A stretch of 64,000 nt of DNA from the NCBI GenBank assembly GCA_045837725.1, contig JBEWZL010000260.1:372001-436000 (forward strand), given 5' to 3'. This stretch comes from Vermamoeba vermiformis. Lineage: Eukaryota > Tubulinea > Echinamoebida. Made by a program: the position numbers and the translations under genes. Below are positions 24,438-35,582 of the stretch, piece after piece. The notes under the pieces are model-generated. The model did not search any database. It worked only from the letters and a program-made list of their open reading frames with translations, and was not told the origin of the DNA. Every line of letters starts with the position of its first letter. Position 1 is the first letter of the stretch.

Positions 24438-26685
24438 TTAAGGAGTTGTAGTATTGGTAAACATGTCCCAATAAAACGATCCGTCATTGGGTGCCGCATA
24501 CGATGTGACATTAAGCAAGTGGGCGAGAATATTGTACACGTCAACGGACTGGATCTGGCTGTACGTCGCATTTGACAGGAATGGTTCACCTTTGCCAATG
24601 AATATGCCGTTCATTTCTGTGTACTTAGGGTCGAAGCCATGATCACCACCGTTGAATTTAAACCAATTAGCTCTGAAATACGATCGAGTGGTGATTGTCC
24701 AACCCAGATCCGCGACGACTTCACAACGCTTAGTTAAACTCAAAATAACTTATACTCAATACATACCAACAATAGGTGCCACTCTTGAGCTATTCGAGTA
24801 GTTCCATTCAACAGGAAGTTCTTCTCTTCTGTAGGCCTTAGCGTTCGAGAGGCTAATTCGAAGTTAAAAAATGACACGTGTCAAACAAAGGTTCAAGTGA
24901 CTTACTTGGACAGGCTGGTCATGATACTATCTAACATATTCATATCTTTAGGCCACATTTGCACTACAGGTGACCAGCGCAACACGTTGACATCAGTGAG
25001 GTTGACGTAGTCTTCAATAAAAACGACACGTGACTCGCTCATTTGAGCCATGCCGTGGTCACTAACCACGACCAACTTGAACTTCATTAACGCAGTTGTG
25101 CGAACTGCAATGGCGCTCATTAATTTACCCAACGCGTCATCTGCGTAGTTTGTAATCGCGCTCTAACGTGTCAAAATGTCATTACAAAATCATGCGTGAA
25201 ATATTGCACGCGTCATACCGCCATGTCAACTGAATCAGGACCATAGATGTGTCCTGCAGTGTCAATGCCATCGAAATAGAGCTATGATGTTGTGTTAGAC
25301 TGGCGAGTATAATCACGTCGTATGTGTCTTACGGTCACAAACTGTGGCTTGTCATCGCTGTCGAGCCAGTCCATGGCACGCTCAATGCGCTCTGACACGG
25401 TCATTGCACCATCATACGCCATCCTTGTGCAGGTTAGATATCATAATCTTAAATAACTATGTATGAGTATTTACCAAAAATCGGGCTGTTGACCGTTGAT
25501 CGAGATCTCAGATCCGGGCCAAAATAATGTAGCACTTTTCATGTTTGCTTTTTTGACTGTATTCCAAAAAGGTTCTCCAAGCCAAAACGCGGGATTTTGA
25601 GTTGTGTAATTGCGATAGTAGAAGGTTTGATTGAGCTCTGGCGCGTAGAATGAATTATCCACGATGCCATGGTGAATTGGATACAGGCCCGTGACTAGAC
25701 AAGAACAATTAATACTATAACAATATCATATACAATATCTAATAGGCACTGTTATTATATTAAATGATGGGATTATGTCTAAATGAGTATTATAATGAAA
25801 ATTCAGTGTGATTTTATGACTGTAAAGGTGCGTGTTGGAATACGTACTCAACGAATAATGATTGGGAAAGGTCTTAGTCGGAAATACAGGCTTGATTGGG
25901 GCAGTGATAGCTTGTGACATTAATTTATCGAAGTTTGGATGCGTGTATTTTTTGCTTAAGTAGTCGTATTTGAAGCCATCGAAGGAGATCAAAATTAAAA
26001 TATCTCTGCTGTTAAATTGAATAAAAGATTAATTATTGTAAATAAAGGATTACTATTTGTATAAATATAATATTATCCGAATAATTAAATTGCACTGGTT
26101 GATGAAATTAGAATTTTCTGCAGATCTTCGGATCTGAAAGTTGAAGGGTTGTACATTATTGATTAAATCATCATAATTATTTGAGCATTAATTATTATTA
26201 TTTGTTGCATACCTTGTTGATGATTGAGGATTGTTTCTGATAATCGATGGGATGGTGACGGCCAAAAATACCGTCAATATAACAGCCACAACTAATCCAC
26301 CACCAACTCCTACAAATAAATAACGATGCCTTTTCTATGGTTGGTAAATAAGGAGTTAGTACGGATCTGGCGCAAAATTTCAAAAATAAATTCGAAAAAA
26401 TTTAAATTAATAATTAATCAGCGGAAACGAAGGCACATAATTGGTATTATTTTGAAGCTATTAAATTAATTTACCTTTCGGCAGATCCGCTCACCACAGG
26501 TTGTTTTATGTTTCTCATCTGTATCAATCTCCCATTCATTATTCTCCTCGTCTTCTTCAAGCAGAGCATTATCTTGACTGTCTCGTTGACTATCTCTGTC
26601 GCTACGAGAGGACCTCTCCTAATGGCGGATTAGTCCAGCTCTACTCAAACTTGCCAAATCCACAATTAAATGCTCAACTTACCAT
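24438..26685 (-). CDS. Ectonucleotide pyrophosphatase/phosphodiesterase family protein, type II membrane
   Basis: Minus-strand exons 26683..26685, 26475..26618, 26213..26334, 25848..26005, 25475..25694, 25333..25423, 25219..25281, 24906..25162, 24767..24852 and 24438..24718 give 474 residues. A short acidic cytosolic part (about 50 residues) is followed by a basic stretch and one transmembrane helix (about 53-75), so the enzyme should face outward. The catalytic domain has the ENPP metal/nucleophile motifs: ILISFDGF, FPTKTFPNHY with the nucleophile Thr, TGLYPIHHGI, FDGIDTAGHIYGP, VSDHGM and GGDHGFDP. ENPPs hydrolyse nucleotides or phospholipid head groups with two Zn2+ ions; the substrate here is not predictable. 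The first coding exon is only the ATG. Two acceptors are AAG rather than TAG (24719, 25424). Confidence 0.9.
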
Positions 26686-26759
26686 TTTATTATATTATTT
26701 GCAACCTGTTGTGGAGAGCGTATTATTTTGATAATTAAAATGGGTAATTTCCTTCCAGC

Positions 26760-26776
26760 TTTTTTTTTTTTTTTTT
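26760..26776 (+). repeat. Poly-T tract
   Basis: A run of 17 T residues lies between the ENPP and Rho genes. It is probably part of a core promoter or 3' end signal and has no coding role. Confidence 0.8.
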
Positions 26777-26911
26777 GCACACCGAGCACACGCTCGTTAG
26801 GGTTCACACAAAACGACAGAACTGCAATATCGAGAAGAGGCGAACCAATAAAAAGATCGATTTTTTAAAAGGCACTATTCTACATAAGCACTCGCCTTGG
26901 CGACTGTAGCT

Positions 26912-27915
26912 TCACATCATGGCACACTCTCGGTCTCGGATCTGTCCAGTCAGCCTTTTCATCTTGACAGAGGCAGCGAGCGCCGTTTCAAACACTTCTT
27001 TAACACCACTTTGCGTCAATGAAGAGCTACGTGCTAATTAGTTATGACTATTACAATAGGAACGACGACACTGCACTTACCACTCAAGGTAGGCAACGGC
27101 GCCTAATTTATGGGCTAACTCCGTGCCTTCTTGCCTGCTCACGAGTGTTTGTTCGCGCTCTTTCGAGGGGTTCACCAGGGTTTCGTCTTGTCGCAGATCT
27201 TGCTTGGTACCTACAATAATGAACGGCACGTTCCAATACTTCTTAAGATCAGGCACCCACTATAATGATGTAATATTAATATGCGAATGCATAGGAATTA
27301 ATAATAATTATTACCCGGTTTTCCACATCCGCAAAACTCTTTCGGTTGATTATTGAGAAGCATACTATGAATACATCTAACGAGTAATTTAGCATTATTT
27401 AAATACTTTTTGCTTTGTTATATACGTGCCTGTGTCAGTGTAAAAGAGCCGACGATACCGATCCACACCTTAATCGAAAATTTCAGATTAAACAGTTCGA
27501 AGAAATGTAAAAGTTGGTATTTAATACTTACCATCGTCATCTCCTCCGAATGTATCCCACAAAGTGAGATGTATTGGCTTATTGGCGAAAGTTACCTGGT
27601 TTCGTTAATTAATCTAATTACTATTATTTTTGAATTTTATTACTTACATCTTTAACCTCGTACCCTTCTGTGCCCTTTAAAATGGGTCAGTTTATCGAAA
27701 TTGAATTTAAAAAATTAAAAATTCACTGAATAACTTACCGATTGAATAGGGTCACGTGGAAAGGCACCATCTTTATAAGTGAAGATCAAACACGTCTAAA
27801 TATAATAATATTATTAAATCCTCGTCGGGAGCTCGCGAGATCTAAATGTAATTTGGGTATTTACCTTGCCTACTGCTCTATTTCCGAGCAGAGTAAATTT
27901 TACAGCTTGTAGCAT
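26912..27915 (-). CDS. Atypical Rho-family small GTPase
   Basis: Minus-strand exons 27865..27915, 27739..27795, 27648..27674, 27532..27595, 27430..27468, 27315..27376, 27081..27259 and 26912..27026 encode 197 residues. It aligns with Rac/Rho through GNRAVGKTC (P-loop), LWDTFGG, YTDTDVFIVCFSI, VGTKQDL and ECSSL, and ends in the CaaX box CAMM, predicting prenylation and membrane association. Key switch residues differ from Rac: P-loop Gly12 is Arg, switch I Thr35 aligns with Ser, and Gln61 aligns with Gly. In known Rho proteins such changes abolish GTP hydrolysis, so it is probably constitutively GTP-bound (inference). The intron 27377..27429 needs a GC donor (GCACGT) to keep the frame. Confidence 0.88.
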
Positions 27916-28493
27916 TGTGTTCTACTGCTTAACGTAAAAGGTTTTTAAATTTGGACAGTAAAAAGTAGTGGTCTTTCAAAGACATTGCCATTCCATTGAA
28001 TGTCCGAACAGCCGTTGCAACGTCTCACTTTTCTTAAGGATTATCATCGACAGCGAGCTTGTACCAGTCCACACGTCGTTGACTGGTCCACTTTTTCAGG
28101 CTCGATCAGGCTCGTTAATTTTGAGGTACCAGGGTGGAGCGGACTGGTACAAGTATTGTTACGGCTCGTAAGCGATCGGTAGTGATACTATATTGTGCAA
28201 ATATTAGATAATTTGTGAGCTCAATTGTACAACTTTAGACCATGTCATTTTGTCAAATGTTTAGATCCAAAAATTGCCTATTCTTTTTGCCGACGAGACA
28301 AGTCGAGAGCTACCATTTCAATTTATGCGTAGAGCTGATAGGAATGCGCTTTGTCGGCGCGTGAGACCGGGGCTTTATCGCCAAGGAGCGCACCTGGAGG
28401 AAATACGGGAGTGGTTCACCGAACACTGACCGAACAAAAAAGCAAGTAGGACACTTGTTGTAATCAATTGATACCGATAATAAAGTGGCAACA
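27916..28493. other. Intergenic region with a 13-bp inverted repeat, between divergent genes
   Basis: It holds both promoters. A perfect inverted repeat (CTTGTACCAGTCC at 28058..28070, reverse complement at 28141..28153) encloses a 70-base loop. Two open frames of 60-67 codons overlap it, but neither has recognisable motifs. Confidence 0.5.
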
Positions 28494-28940
28494 ATGACTG
28501 ACACAACATTCGACGACAAAACATTCGACGAATATTCTATATTAAATATAAAGCAGCTAGATGCGATCGATGCATTTGTCGCAAATAGGGATGCAACCAA
28601 AGAGGACGAGCTTAAAAATAATTTGATAGATGCCACTATTCGATTATATGAGTTCGAGAATCAACAAAAGGCTAAGAGAAAGGTAATAACATAATTCCGA
28701 AAATATTGAAATTCGAAATCCAATTATTAATATTCGTTCATTATTTAGTCCTCTCGAAGGCTAAAAATTTTAGAAAAAGCAGTAAGCGAACATTGGAACG
28801 GTACTAAAGTAAATGAACCCGACTGTCGAGTTACCCAAAAACAAAAACAGCGAATCCAACGCAACTTGGACAAATATATCAAGTTTAAGCAAGCTTTACG
28901 AGGTTCTAATACTGGGGAACAAGGTGATAGTAATTACTGA
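28494..28940 (+). CDS. Small hypothetical protein, charged and helical
   Basis: Two exons, 28494..28682 and 28749..28940, join in phase 0 and encode 126 residues. The chosen ATG is the first in the frame; upstream there is only a GTG. The protein is acidic in its first half and basic in its second (RNLDKYIKFKQALRG) and is predicted to be helical, with no signal peptide, membrane segment or known motif. Consistent codon content across both exons and a clean GT-AG intron support a real gene. Function is unknown. Confidence 0.6.
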
Positions 28941-28949
28941 TAATCAAGG

Positions 28950-29633
28950 TTGGTGTTGAATTCACTTCCTCCCCTGCTTGTGCAGCGGTTACAGCGCTCC
29001 GCCTCGGGAAACTGCAACATCGCTAATTATCCGGCTAACTATCCGTGTCCGTGCCATAACAGCGATGGTCCAGGCGGTGCCATTCGTGGCACTGGCAAAC
29101 CAGCGCAAGCGAATCCAGATGTCAACTTGTTTGTTGATGAACTGGTTGTTGGCGGCCTTGGAAATCCTGTGTCAGTAGCGTTTACGGATAACATTCGAAA
29201 GGCGTTTATAGGAAACAAAGACGGTCAGATCTACTGGCTCGACTTGCAAACCAAAGAAAAACGCCTTTGGCTGAAATTCAAAATGCAGGTACCGAATATG
29301 ACAGAATTTTAGCGAATAATACTAACGGTTATTGTAGGAGACAAAGGACTAATTGGCTTGACGACCGCGCCAAATTTCGCAGCGAATCCTTATGTTTTCG
29401 CTACTTACATTGTAGATCCGATTTACGGACCTCCTGATGAACCTCCAACGCAACCTACATACCAAAGATTAATAAGACTAACAGGTACGATTTGACTACT
29501 ATAATGTTTGCAAACCGCTAAACGACTAAAAATAGATAACAACGGCGCTACCAACATCAATACGCGAATAATTCTGATGGGAAATACTGCAGCATACTCA
29601 TTCCTACCTATTGTATTAGGTTATAGCTTCTAG
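28950..29633 (+). pseudogene. Truncated glucose/sorbosone-dehydrogenase-like relic
   Basis: Segments at about 28950..29288, 29338..29485 and 29535..29633 read the beginning of a PQQ-type sugar dehydrogenase beta-propeller: GGLGNPVSVAF, then GNKDGQIYWLDL, then GDKGLIGLTTAPNFAANPYV. Family members are normally several hundred residues and continue for most of the propeller. Here the frame stops at 29631..29633, soon after the second blade. There is no ATG or signal peptide at the 5' end. The exon join at 29288/29338 is off by one base, so a frameshift must also be present. I read this as a decaying fragment. Confidence 0.6.
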
Positions 29634-29964
29634 ATATGGCCATTGATATTTACTAACGTACCATGAGAAATCGCAGTGCGATGGACATAACGCGATGATG
29701 GATTAACGTATTGTCGAGAAGATACAATTCTACCATAAAAGGCTAAAGATATTAGAGACCAAGAGATATCGCGAGGTTGGGAAAACAAAGGTGTTTTTGG
29801 TGTTGTGTTATCCACGAAATATCATGCTCGCATTGTAATGTTAGGACCTTAAATAAAATTGATAAAATGAGATTTAATCGTAAATTGAATAAAATAAATA
29901 CAAAGCAGAACTGTTAATTGTAATAACTTTCAAATAACAACTAGAAGCAGTTTGAACTTACGCA
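29634..29964. other. AT-rich spacer after the dehydrogenase relic
   Basis: No continuation of the dehydrogenase blades was found here in any frame, and no other gene. Confidence 0.4.
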
Positions 29965-30129
29965 ATGAACTCGATCAATATTTCCGCCACCAAAGCAGTA
30001 ACCAAGACTACTATGTTCTGGATGCATCCTGAGGCTACTCGAGTACGCAAAGGCACTCCTAAAGCTCCTGAAAACGTTCAGAAGTACTGGAACTATCAAT
30101 CCAGAACTGGATCGAACACTGGTAAATGA
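29965..30129 (+). CDS. Small ORF, 54 residues, hypothetical
   Basis: An ATG-to-TGA frame encodes a basic 54-residue peptide (MNSINISATKAVTKTTMFWM at the start, KAPENVQKYWNY near the end). Its codon usage resembles neighbouring exons, and the Ser/Thr/Lys-rich N-terminus could be a mitochondrial presequence. It may be a small respiratory-chain subunit, but I recognise no family. A chance open frame cannot be excluded. Confidence 0.42.
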   Translation: MNSINISATKAVTKTTMFWMHPEATRVRKGTPKAPENVQKYWNYQSRTGSNTGK

Positions 30130-30390
30130 AGCCACATAATGACTTCGAAGTCGCTAGTGTCTGTTTAGCAGCGCATTTTGTACATTTTAATCACCTTCAT
30201 GTAATAAATAAACAAAATCTTAAAATCAGCATTTGTTGATCAGATCGCACCTAAATTTAGCAACTTCTTACTTTGTTAATAAAAACTGATTCTTTATGGC
30301 TTTGGTATTATTGACAAGGCACTATGAACATATTTAACAACCAGCTAAGATACGTACATCAAAAGGGCATGGCTCAAACTTGGATCTGTT

Positions 30391-33343
30391 CTATTTGTTG
30401 TAAGGCACTAGCGCACCAAAGCTCTGGCCCACGGAGATATTTACAGGAGTAGGAACGCTAATTTTCAGCCCACCACTCTTGGCGACCACTTTCTTGATTG
30501 CTGTCACGAGCACATCTACCTCTTCCAGCTTGACCTCGTAGACAAGCTCATCGTGCAGCTGAACTAATAAACGCGCATCTATCTTGTCAGCGTATATGAT
30601 ATCATCCAAGTCAATCATGGTCCGCTTCGCCTGGAACGGAAAAATCAGTAGATGTGACACCGCGTGACACGATCAGTAAACTTACCAAATCAGCGGCAGT
30701 GCCTTGAATGACTGTATTCACGCATTGTCTCTCTTGCTTGGAGGCCAGAGTTGAGTTCGAACGGTCGTTAATCTTGTCAAATAAGCGTCGCCTAGTAACA
30801 GGAGGGTTAGATCCGAGCACGCAGACGAATTTGCTCTACTTGCCTATTTGTCAAGGTTTTCACCGAACCATTCTTCTTGCAATTATTTACAGATTGGCGC
30901 ACGAAGTTTTGAACAGCTGAGAACCGCTGGAGGAAGTCGTGGATCAACTTTTGTGCCTGCTGTGTTGGAATCTTCAACTTTTGTCCGAGACCTGACGCGC
31001 CTATGGTAACAATAATAAGCCATTAGCCTATACTACCAATACTACGTACCCATGCCATATATGATTCCGTAGCCTATTTCTTTGGCCTGTTCGCGTTCAG
31101 CATCGGACACGTGTGCCGGAGATTTGCCGAGCCAAATGGACGCTACAGCCTTATGAATATCTTCACCAGCGACAATCATCTTGTTAAGAGCGGGGTCACC
31201 ACATAGGTGCGCAAGAATTCTCATCTCTACAAGAACGGTAAATATCGTGGTCACGCGCTCAAGCGTTACACTTACCAATCTGACTGTAGTCCACTGACAG
31301 GAGCGTATAGCCCTCTCGCGAGATAAACGCGTTTCTCACATTGATCATACGCGCAGGCTTGTCACCGTCAACAATGGCATAGTCTTCTTTAGGCAAGTTT
31401 TGCAAGTTCTAATCATCAGTTAGTACTGTAAGAAGAGAAGGAAGGGAGGAGTAACTTACCGGTTCGGAGGAGGCCAAGCGACCAGTGGCTGTGAGTTGGT
31501 CCCAATGCGCTTTGATTTTGAAAGTCTTATCGTGCTCGTCAAACACAGCTTTCTTTTCCAGTGATTCAATGAAGGTCGACAACAGCTTGGTCCAGTGTCG
31601 GTATTCTAAGATGAGGCCCGGCAGTACGTGTTTGTCTTTGAGTTGCATCAACACAGATTCAGCGGTGCTCTCGTGATTCTTTTTGCTTTTCTTCGACGCA
31701 TCGTTGGCATTTTCTTCAGGCGCCAATTGCAGCTTCTGAAAGAGGATCTCAGCTAATTTCTTAGGACTAGACAACGGCACTTCATAGCCGACGCTGTTAC
31801 GTGCGTCTGTTTTGATCTTCTCGATTCGCGCCTGCTCGTGGCATTAGCATCCGTACAGCACAGAACAATGACTTACGTTAATCTCTGCCTTGTGATTGCT
31901 AAGAGCGTCTCGATTGTATAATATACCCACAGTTTCAATGCCTGTCAATAATGAATAATTAAAAAGAGCTTCGCAATGACACGTGCACTTACGTGCAAGT
32001 AGCGGAGCGACACGCATCTCTTGATCTTTGAAGACTTGATAGCACTCCAACTGGTTCAGATGCGCAGTTAGCCGAGACATTAATTTGAAATTGATAATCA
32101 AGTCTTCAAGGAACACTTTGCCAATGGTTGCGGGCGTCGGGTTGCGCTGCTGAAGGAACTTTTCAATGTTTTCTTTAGCTGATTCTTGTGTCGCAAAGAG
32201 CACGCGCAGCACGTGCTCGAATTCGAAAGACTCCATGTCAGGGTTATAGAGCCACGCTGCGATCATCGGGTCTAATAGGTGTTTTGCGTGGACTAAGGAG
32301 ATCGGTTAGAGTCTGGATCATTACAAAGAGCTTAACTTACACTCTAAGCCACATTGATACAAGATCTTGAGACACTCTTTGACGTTGTAGCATAGCTTGG
32401 GTACGTGCGAGGAAAAGAATTCCACTAAAAAGTCTTCAACGTCACGCTTGGAAACGTCCGTCGAGTCAACTCTGGGGTACGGCAAGAAATAGGGCTTGGT
32501 GGATTTGGACGATAAGAACCCTATACCTATTAATAGTTTCGAGTAATCACCGCCATAAGCTTCACATTTGGTTTTCTAGAAAAACGAAGTAAGTTGGCGA
32601 ATCGGGAGCACGTGTTTTACTTACGAAATAAAGGCTCTTTTGAAAGTTAGTTGAATGGCACTCGAGCAGCATGCCAACGCCGATGGAGTCTTCGCGGCAC
32701 CGCATTAGTTCTTTGAACCAATCAAATACCATGCGAGATTGCAGAACGTTAATGAAGCCTGGCGGGCAGATCGCGTGCTCCTCCTTGTTTTCTAACTTTG
32801 GAGATTTGCTGGGAGATCTAGCATTGCCTTCGTTGGTCCCTTGGTTTGCCGTTTTTTCTTCTTTTGTGCTTTCGTTTGTATTGTTCGTGCGGATGGGATC
32901 TTTTTGTGGGCTCGTCTGTTTTTTCTGCTTAAAAGATTTAACGTTGGAGGAGCTAGTTTCTGTAGTCTTGTCTTCGAATGTAACATTCTTCTTTGCTTGC
33001 TTGCGCTTGGGCTCTTCAGGCATTTTAAAATTGGGATCATTTGATTTTACTTCTTCAACGTGCAATGAGGGTATTCCTTTTTTCTGAAGAGTTTTGAATT
33101 TCTTAGCTGGGCTTTCTTTACTCGCCAGAGACTCTTTTTCCTTGATCCAATCGTCTAAATGCTTTTTTATTACTTTTTGGCCTGTGGGGCGAGCTGATAT
33201 TTCTAACGATTATATCATAATTAATACGTATTATTTTCATAATTAAAATATTATTTACCAGCCGAATTGAGCAGATCAAGCGGAGATTCGTTCGAGTCCA
33301 TACTAAAAGAGCTCAAAGACCCGTCATCAATCTCCATTGCCAT
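30391..33343 (-). CDS. Family A DNA polymerase, Pol theta/nu-like, without helicase
   Basis: Eleven minus-strand exons (33259..33343, 32625..33202, 32341..32575, 31993..32292, 31877..31941, 31460..31831, 31276..31408, 31050..31226, 30844..31000, 30686..30791, 30391..30630) encode 815 residues. The N-terminus (~165 residues) is lysine-rich and low-complexity. The middle resembles the exonuclease fold (LLDPMIAAWLYNPD) but I see no set of catalytic acids. The polymerase motifs are intact: LLSVDYSQIEMRILAH (motif A), EREQAKEIGYGIIYGMG (motif B, O helix) and VQLHDELVYEV (motif C). In eukaryotes such enzymes act in translesion synthesis and end joining. The absence of a helicase domain suggests a POLN-like enzyme. 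Intron 30792..30843 has a GC donor (GCAAGT). Confidence 0.88.
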
Positions 33344-33514
33344 TTTGGTCTTGTAAATTGGCAATGCTTTGTGCTATAAGTAACTTGCTGGTAAAAAATT
33401 GTGACATGTTGTTCTGTTAAATAAAAATACGAAAAAGGCTTCGAAGAAAAGCGATCCATTTAACAAAATGGGCGGGAAATCTTTTATGTACATATCCAAG
33501 CGGGGTTTACAGTC

Positions 33515-34738
33515 TTAATCGGTCTTCAAGCCAGCAAAGATGTCAATGAGTTGTTTTGAGTCCTGTGGTTTCGCATCTGCTGCGGGAGTCTTCTCCCACA
33601 CCATTTCGAACGTCTTGCTGAAGGACTCTTTGCGGTCCAATGCTGCAACGCACACACGAGCAACATCAGCACGAGATACCATACCACCAAGCTTGTCTCT
33701 GAAGCACAACGAGTTAGTACCTCACGTGTCATTCGGTCAAGGATGCGCTTGTAGAATACTGTCTTTGTACGCTATATTTGGACTTACCCTTGATCAATAG
33801 TCAAAGGCTTCTCATTGGCGGCAGTGTCATTGAGACCTCCAGGACGAACGATGGTGTAGTTCAAACCACTCTTGCGCAGGTAGTTCTCGCCTAGACGCGT
33901 CAATCATTAAAGCTATGCAACATACTAAAGATATCTAATTATACGTACCTTCCCATTTCCAAGTCAATATACGGCCTCCCATGACGTTCAAGAGGATATG
34001 GAATGGGTGCCACGAGCGTGTAATGAGAGCAGATGACACGAGCAAGAAATGGTTGTCTTTGCCTGCCGTCTTCTTGAACGCGTCCACCGTGTGCTTGACT
34101 CCCAGGTTATCGACATTGTAAGGTGCTGACGCTCTGTGGCACGAACAAAAATGTTAGCAAACAGCGGACATAACACTTCGAGTTCAATATACCTGTTCTT
34201 TACTCCAAACAAAGAGAAGCCACCAGCAGCAAATACAACTTGATTGGCACCTTTGAGAGCCTTCTCCATACTCTATTAAGTTAGTTAGTCCGGTTGCAAA
34301 ACCCGCGAATTCGTTCACTGAAAATTTAGGCAAGCGACGCGCTTGGGTCTGCCATCTAGCTGGAGTTGGTCGATAATAATCACGTTATAAAAATTACCTC
34401 CTCGCTGGCAATGTCACCGCTGACAACTTCAAGGTTCTTATTTTCTCTCTTTAACGAGTCTAATTTTGCAGGATCACGAACAACTGCGCGAACTTGTTTT
34501 CCACTCGCTAATAATTGTTTGACGACCTCCCTATTATTTATCGAATTAATTATGACGGAATATTTGGAAATTTTGGTAAAATTGCTTACAGCCCCGTTCT
34601 TCCTGTGGCTCCAATTACAACAACCTGAATGAAGAATATTACTATAGATTAATTACAATAAAAATACGTAAATTCTAACAAATAGCAACAGTTGCGCACT
34701 GTTGAACGGCAACTTACCGGACTTGAATTACTTTCCAT
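33515..34738 (-). CDS. NAD(P)-binding atypical SDR / NmrA-like protein
   Basis: Minus-strand exons 34718..34738, 34590..34624, 34398..34530, 34193..34272, 33949..34133, 33788..33890 and 33515..33698 encode 246 residues. The start VVVIGATGRTG is the GxxGxxG dinucleotide-binding turn of atypical SDRs, followed by VRAVVRDPAK, the NADP-selecting arginines. Later motifs (VVFAAGG, FLLVSSALITR, LNYTIVRPGGL) match the plant and cyanobacterial Tic62/NmrA-like group. The usual YxxxK catalytic pair is absent, as in many atypical SDRs, so it may be a redox sensor or an isomerase rather than a dehydrogenase. It is complete and cytosolic, with no targeting signal seen. Confidence 0.85.
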
Positions 34739-35582
34739 AATTATGTTGTAAAACGTGTTATTATATTGTCAAAAGTGGTTGGTATTGCAATAACGCGCTG
34801 AGAAATAAATATCCGATGTCGCGCGACAAATTTTCTCTCGCGAGTAAATTTTGACCGGCTTAGTTCACTTCAGTAGTGTCTTCGGACTTGTTGGCGACTA
34901 ACCACGTCCATTCGATCATATTTGCGCATGTCAACATCATGCATTAGAACTCCTTCTCACAGAACTTCGAGTTGACGTCACTAGATCTGTCAATAATGTG
35001 AGTGCTCTTCAATCAATACTATTAATTTAATATTATTATAATAATAATTTAATATAATTATTTATATAATGTAACGCCAAAATTGGAAAGTTGCTACAAC
35101 GCTTAACCAAAGATTCTTGGATGTCCAGCGAAAAATAGTATTCAATTAATATCGGACATAATTACGTAAAAGTTCAAATATTATTACCAAATTAAAAATA
35201 TTTTCGCTGGTTAAATTTCAGCAGATAGATCTGGTACGCTTACGTGCATTACTGCTTACAAACAAACGTCGCTACCATAGTATCCGTATAGTTAACCTTA
35301 ATACATACAATAAGGCGTCAAACTATCATTGATTTTTATGTCGGTTTACTAATAGAGCGTGGAAAACTCCATCGCTTTGTCAATAAATAATTATAATAAA
35401 CCCTATACTTGCGTTAGTCAATTTAAATAACTTGCAATCCATTTATATTATGATGAGCGATCTCAAATTTGATAAAGAATAATATGTCGATTGGGTTTAT
35501 TCGGGTCCCAATGTGAGTCACTGAGGACGAGTCGTCCTATTTCTTTTAATCATGCATTTTCGCAACCAGCTGAAGACCATAG
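34739..35582. other. AT-rich intergenic region between divergent genes
   Basis: About 840 bases with runs of TAATATTATT-type sequence at 35020-35075. It contains the promoters of both flanking genes. I see no coding frame of note and no repeat longer than a simple AT tract. Confidence 0.5.
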
